Part shown: piece by piece, positions 43,088 to 48,028 of the stretch
Numbering within the stretch: the stretch's first letter is position 1
Layout: each line of letters opens with the position of its first letter
NCBI GenBank assembly: GCA_017444485.1
Contig: JAFSWM010000003.1
Span: forward strand, 1 to 48,028
DNA length: 48,028 nucleotides
From: Bacteroidaceae bacterium
Lineage (GTDB): Bacteria > Bacteroidota > Bacteroidia > Bacteroidales > Bacteroidaceae
Direction: 5' to 3'
Made by a program: the position numbers and the translations under genes
The notes under the pieces: generated by a model
Told to the model about the DNA's origin: nothing
What the model saw: the letters and a program-made list of their open reading frames with translations, nothing else
Database searches by the model: none

Positions 43088-44056
43088 ATGCCACCGGCTA
43101 ACCATGACCTGAACCAAGCGGCGCGGGCAAGGAAGGACGAATTCTACACGCAACTCAGCGACATCGAGAAAGAACTGCGACACTATCGCGACTTGTTTGC
43201 AGGCAAAACGGTGCTCTGCAACTGCGACGACCCGCGCGTCAGCAACTTCTTCAAGTACTTCACCCTCAACTTCGAACGGCTCGCCCTCAGGCGCGTCATC
43301 GCCACATGCTACAAGAACACGCAGCCCGACCTCTTCAGCACCAACGCCGCCGAGAAGGGCGTCTATCTGATCTATGAGGGCGACCGCAACGGCAACCGAC
43401 GCGTCGACCCTGAGGAGATAGAGGTGCGACCGCTCAGAGGCGATGGCGACTTCCGTTCTACAGAATGTGTGGAACTGTTGAAGCAGGCCGACATCGTCTG
43501 CACCAATCCGCCCTTCTCGCTCTTCCGCGAATACCTGGCACAACTCGTCAGGCACGACAAGCAGTTCCTCATCATCGGCAACGTGAACGCCATCACCTAT
43601 AAGGAGGTTTTCCCGCTCATCGTGGCCAACAAGATGTGGCTCGGCCCGAGCATCCACAGCGGCGACCGCAAGTTTAACGTCCCCGACAACTATCCGCTCA
43701 ATGCGGCAGGCTGCGGCATCGATGAACACGGGCGCAAGTTCATCCGCGTGAAAGGCGTGCGCTGGTTCACCAACCTCGACTACAAGGAGCGCCACGAGGA
43801 ACTGCCCCTCTACAAGCGCTACACGCCCGAGGACTTCCCGCGCTACGACAACTACGACGCCATCAACGTGAACAAAGTCTCAGAGATACCCATGGACTAC
43901 GACGGCGTCATGGGCGTGCCCATCACCTTCCTCGATAAGTATTGCCCAGAGCAGTTTGAGATAGTGGGCAATGAGTACTCGCTTAACATCGATCGAGGCA
44001 GAGGCTATGTCAATGGTAAGAGAATGTATGGCCGCATATTCATCCGCCGCAAATAG
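43088..44056 (+). CDS. EcoRI-type adenine-specific DNA methyltransferase
   Basis: 322 aa from the ATG at 43088 (MPPANHDLNQAARARKDEFY). The protein resembles the EcoRI methylase family: ARKDEFYTQLSDIEKELRHY, VLCNCDDPRVSNFFKYF, the catalytic CTNPPFSLFREYL (NPPF at 140-143) and LIIGNVNAITYKEVFPLI. Expected to methylate adenine N6 with S-adenosylmethionine. The downstream neighbour is a DUF262-HNH protein 124 bp away, the gap being filled by a 22-bp hairpin array whose first unit overlaps the TAG stop. No EcoRI-like endonuclease is present. It could be part of a restriction-like pair or an orphan methylase; the pairing is inference. Confidence 0.88.
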   Translation: MPPANHDLNQAARARKDEFYTQLSDIEKELRHYRDLFAGKTVLCNCDDPRVSNFFKYFTLNFERLALRRVIATCYKNTQPDLFSTNAAEKGVYLIYEGDRNGNRRVDPEEIEVRPLRGDGDFRSTECVELLKQADIVCTNPPFSLFREYLAQLVRHDKQFLIIGNVNAITYKEVFPLIVANKMWLGPSIHSGDRKFNVPDNYPLNAAGCGIDEHGRKFIRVKGVRWFTNLDYKERHEELPLYKRYTPEDFPRYDNYDAINVNKVSEIPMDYDGVMGVPITFLDKYCPEQFEIVGNEYSLNIDRGRGYVNGKRMYGRIFIRRK

Positions 44057-44142
44057 GAAGTATATCTTCCTAGGCGAGGAAGTATAACTTCCTAAAAGAG
44101 GAAGTACTACTTCCGGGGCGAGGAAGTGGGACTTCCTATTTT
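44055..44142. repeat. Four-unit tandem array of 22-bp hairpins
   Basis: Units at 44055, 44077, 44099 and 44121, exactly 22 bp apart. Each has AGGAAG(T) and (A)CTTCC(T) arms around a variable 3-5 nt centre (TATAT, ATA, ACT, GGG); the tails also vary. It begins in the stop codon of the methyltransferase and ends 38 bp before the DUF262-HNH start. Confidence 0.92.
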
Positions 44143-44180
44143 GACCTGAGCCACACCATATTAATATAGATCGTCACACC

Positions 44181-45284
44181 ATGAAAATCTCACTCCACGA
44201 AATCACCGTGCGCCAACTCACAGAGGGATACCGCGACAGCCAAGAAGAGGGCGTCACCGGATACGGCGGACGGCTCGACATCAGACCCAAGTACCAACGC
44301 GAGTTCGTCTATCAAGACCAGCAGCGCAACGCCGTGATTGACACGCTGCGCCGCGGATTCCCGCTCAACGTGATGTACTGGTGCGTCAACGACCGAGGCA
44401 CCTACGAAGTGCTCGACGGGCAGCAACGCACCATCAGCATCTGTCAGTACGTCACAGGCGAATTCAGCATCTACGAGGAATACTTCTTCACCCTCACCGA
44501 CGACCAGCGGCAGCAAATCCTTGACTACCGCCTGATGGTCTATTTCTGCGAAGGCACCGACTCCGAGAAACTCGACTGGTTTCGCACCATCAACATCGCC
44601 GGCGAGCGCCTCACCGACCAAGAACTGCGCAACGCCGTATATACCGGAGCGTGGCTCACCAGTGCGAAACGCTATTTCAGCAAAACAGGATGCGCAGGTA
44701 AAGCACTCAGCGACAAATACGTCAAGGCCAAATGCATCAGGCAGGAACTACTCGAACAAGCCCTCGAATGGATTGCCCACGCCGAAGGCCTCGCAGGGAA
44801 TGACCCCGTGAGGCAATACATGGCCGACCACCAGCACGACGCCAACGCCAACGCCCTGTGGCTCTACTTCCAGCAAGTCATAGCCTGGGTCCAGGCCACA
44901 TTCCCCACCTACCGACGCGAGATGAAAGGACTGCCCTGGGGCAAACTCTACAACCAATACAAAGACACACCGCTCGACACCGCCGCCCTCGAGCACGAAG
45001 TAGCCGCCCTGATGCAAGACGACGAGGTGCAGCGAAAGAGCGGCATCTACGAATACGTCCTCAGCCACGACGAGCGCAAACTCAACCTGCGCACCTTCGA
45101 CCGCAGCACCGCACGCACCGCCTACGAACAGCAACAAGGCATCTGCCCACGATGCGGCAAACACTTCGACATCGACGACATGGAAGCCGACCACATCACC
45201 CCATGGAGCAAAGGCGGAAAGACCGTGACAGACAACTGCCAAATGCTCTGCCAAGCCTGCAACCGGCGCAAGAGCAACCACTAA
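44181..45284 (+). CDS. DUF262 protein with C-terminal HNH nuclease
   Basis: 367 aa. The N-terminal DUF262 (GmrS-like, ParB-related fold) has IRPKYQREFVYQDQQRNAVI, GFPLNVMYW and the signature YEVLDGQQRTISI with DGQQR at 79-83, known in the family for nucleotide binding or hydrolysis. The middle is alpha-helical. The C-terminal ~50 residues are an HNH nuclease with paired cysteines: GICPRCGKHFDIDDMEADHI, then TPWSKGGKTVTDNCQMLCQA and NRRKSN. Such DUF262-nuclease fusions include type IV restriction enzymes that attack modified DNA. It has no visible promoter and probably shares a transcript with the methyltransferase. Confidence 0.87.
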   Translation: MKISLHEITVRQLTEGYRDSQEEGVTGYGGRLDIRPKYQREFVYQDQQRNAVIDTLRRGFPLNVMYWCVNDRGTYEVLDGQQRTISICQYVTGEFSIYEEYFFTLTDDQRQQILDYRLMVYFCEGTDSEKLDWFRTINIAGERLTDQELRNAVYTGAWLTSAKRYFSKTGCAGKALSDKYVKAKCIRQELLEQALEWIAHAEGLAGNDPVRQYMADHQHDANANALWLYFQQVIAWVQATFPTYRREMKGLPWGKLYNQYKDTPLDTAALEHEVAALMQDDEVQRKSGIYEYVLSHDERKLNLRTFDRSTARTAYEQQQGICPRCGKHFDIDDMEADHITPWSKGGKTVTDNCQMLCQACNRRKSNH

Positions 45285-45363
45285 AAGCACAGCAAAAAGC
45301 ACAGCGACGGCAAAAAAGTTCAACATTAGAACTAAATCGGCGGGGCTTTTCAGAAAAACTTTG

Positions 45364-45371
45364 TAATTTTG
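45364..45371 (+). promoter_or_regulatory. -7 box TAATTTTG of ppdK
   Basis: Matches TAnnTTTG, 42 nt before the ATG at 45414. Confidence 0.6.
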
Positions 45372-45413
45372 CGCCACTATTAGCAAAAAACCAACAAAAA
45401 ACGTTTACCGACC

Positions 45414-48028
<2,615 letters not shown>

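Noticed and set aside
44055-44142. CRISPR-like or crRNA array beside the nuclease gene
   Set aside because: Units are head to tail, only 22 bp long, and only 3-5 nt in each centre and a few in the tail vary; far too short to be spacers.

Overview
This window looks like a chromosomal segment of a fairly GC-rich member of the Bacteroidota, most likely order Bacteroidales and perhaps Prevotellaceae. Three things point there. Promoters of the Bacteroidota form recur: a -7 box TAnnTTTG, in six cases with a TTG or TTTG about 19-21 nt upstream. Most starts lack a clear Shine-Dalgarno sequence. The gene content also fits: eukaryote-like branching enzyme, class 3 prolyl-tRNA synthetase, M64 peptidase, CCDC81-type HU/SPOR protein, KdsB, LptB and pyruvate phosphate dikinase. 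There is no phage, integrase or complete insertion sequence; the window is mostly housekeeping genes in short operons.

Layout. 1-1470: tRNA genes on the minus strand (Gly, Leu, Leu, Gly, then an unknown gene, then Arg) with promoter and terminators. 1595-6429, plus: phosphoethanolamine transferase, lipoate-protein ligase, GcvT and GcvH. 6551-9075, minus: riboflavin synthase, endonuclease III, phosphoglycerate kinase. 9242-15877, minus: GlgB, a MORN-repeat protein, KdsB and a class A penicillin-binding protein. 16157-17395, plus: exported YARHG protein. 17643-21304, minus: SGNH, SGNH and MBOAT proteins, a probable O-acetylation cassette. 21445-26291, plus: FtsY, RimO and two membrane proteins with cytoplasmic HU-like domains and periplasmic LysM or SPOR domains. 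26637-28421, minus: M64 peptidase and YhcH family protein. 28760-30802, plus: HtpG. 30887-35214, minus: ProS, acyl-CoA synthetase, LptB. 35291-39376, plus: radical SAM, SpoU methyltransferase, MaoC, YigZ, QueD, QueE. 39500-42730, plus: tRNA-Thr, a MITE-like element, tRNA-Lys, a small lipoprotein, serine dehydratase, PAP2. 42825-45284, plus: a structured leader, an EcoRI-type adenine methyltransferase and a DUF262-HNH protein. 45414 to the edge: pyruvate phosphate dikinase, cut by the window end.

Functional links. LplA next to GcvT and GcvH suggests lipoylation of GcvH; GcvP is not in the window. PBP1a, the two HU/PG-binding proteins, the MBOAT/SGNH genes, KdsB, LptB and the phosphoethanolamine transferase are all envelope genes. 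QueD and QueE make the 7-deazaguanine precursor of queuosine.

The most unusual signals are non-coding. Short tandem arrays with a 22-23 bp period, built of inverted repeats, lie in at least four intergenic places with different sequences (151-216, 4595-4792, 9127-9218, 44055-44142). One of them separates the methyltransferase from the DUF262-HNH gene. That gene pair also has a long folded leader ending in a terminator-like hairpin, and is the best candidate for an undescribed system here.
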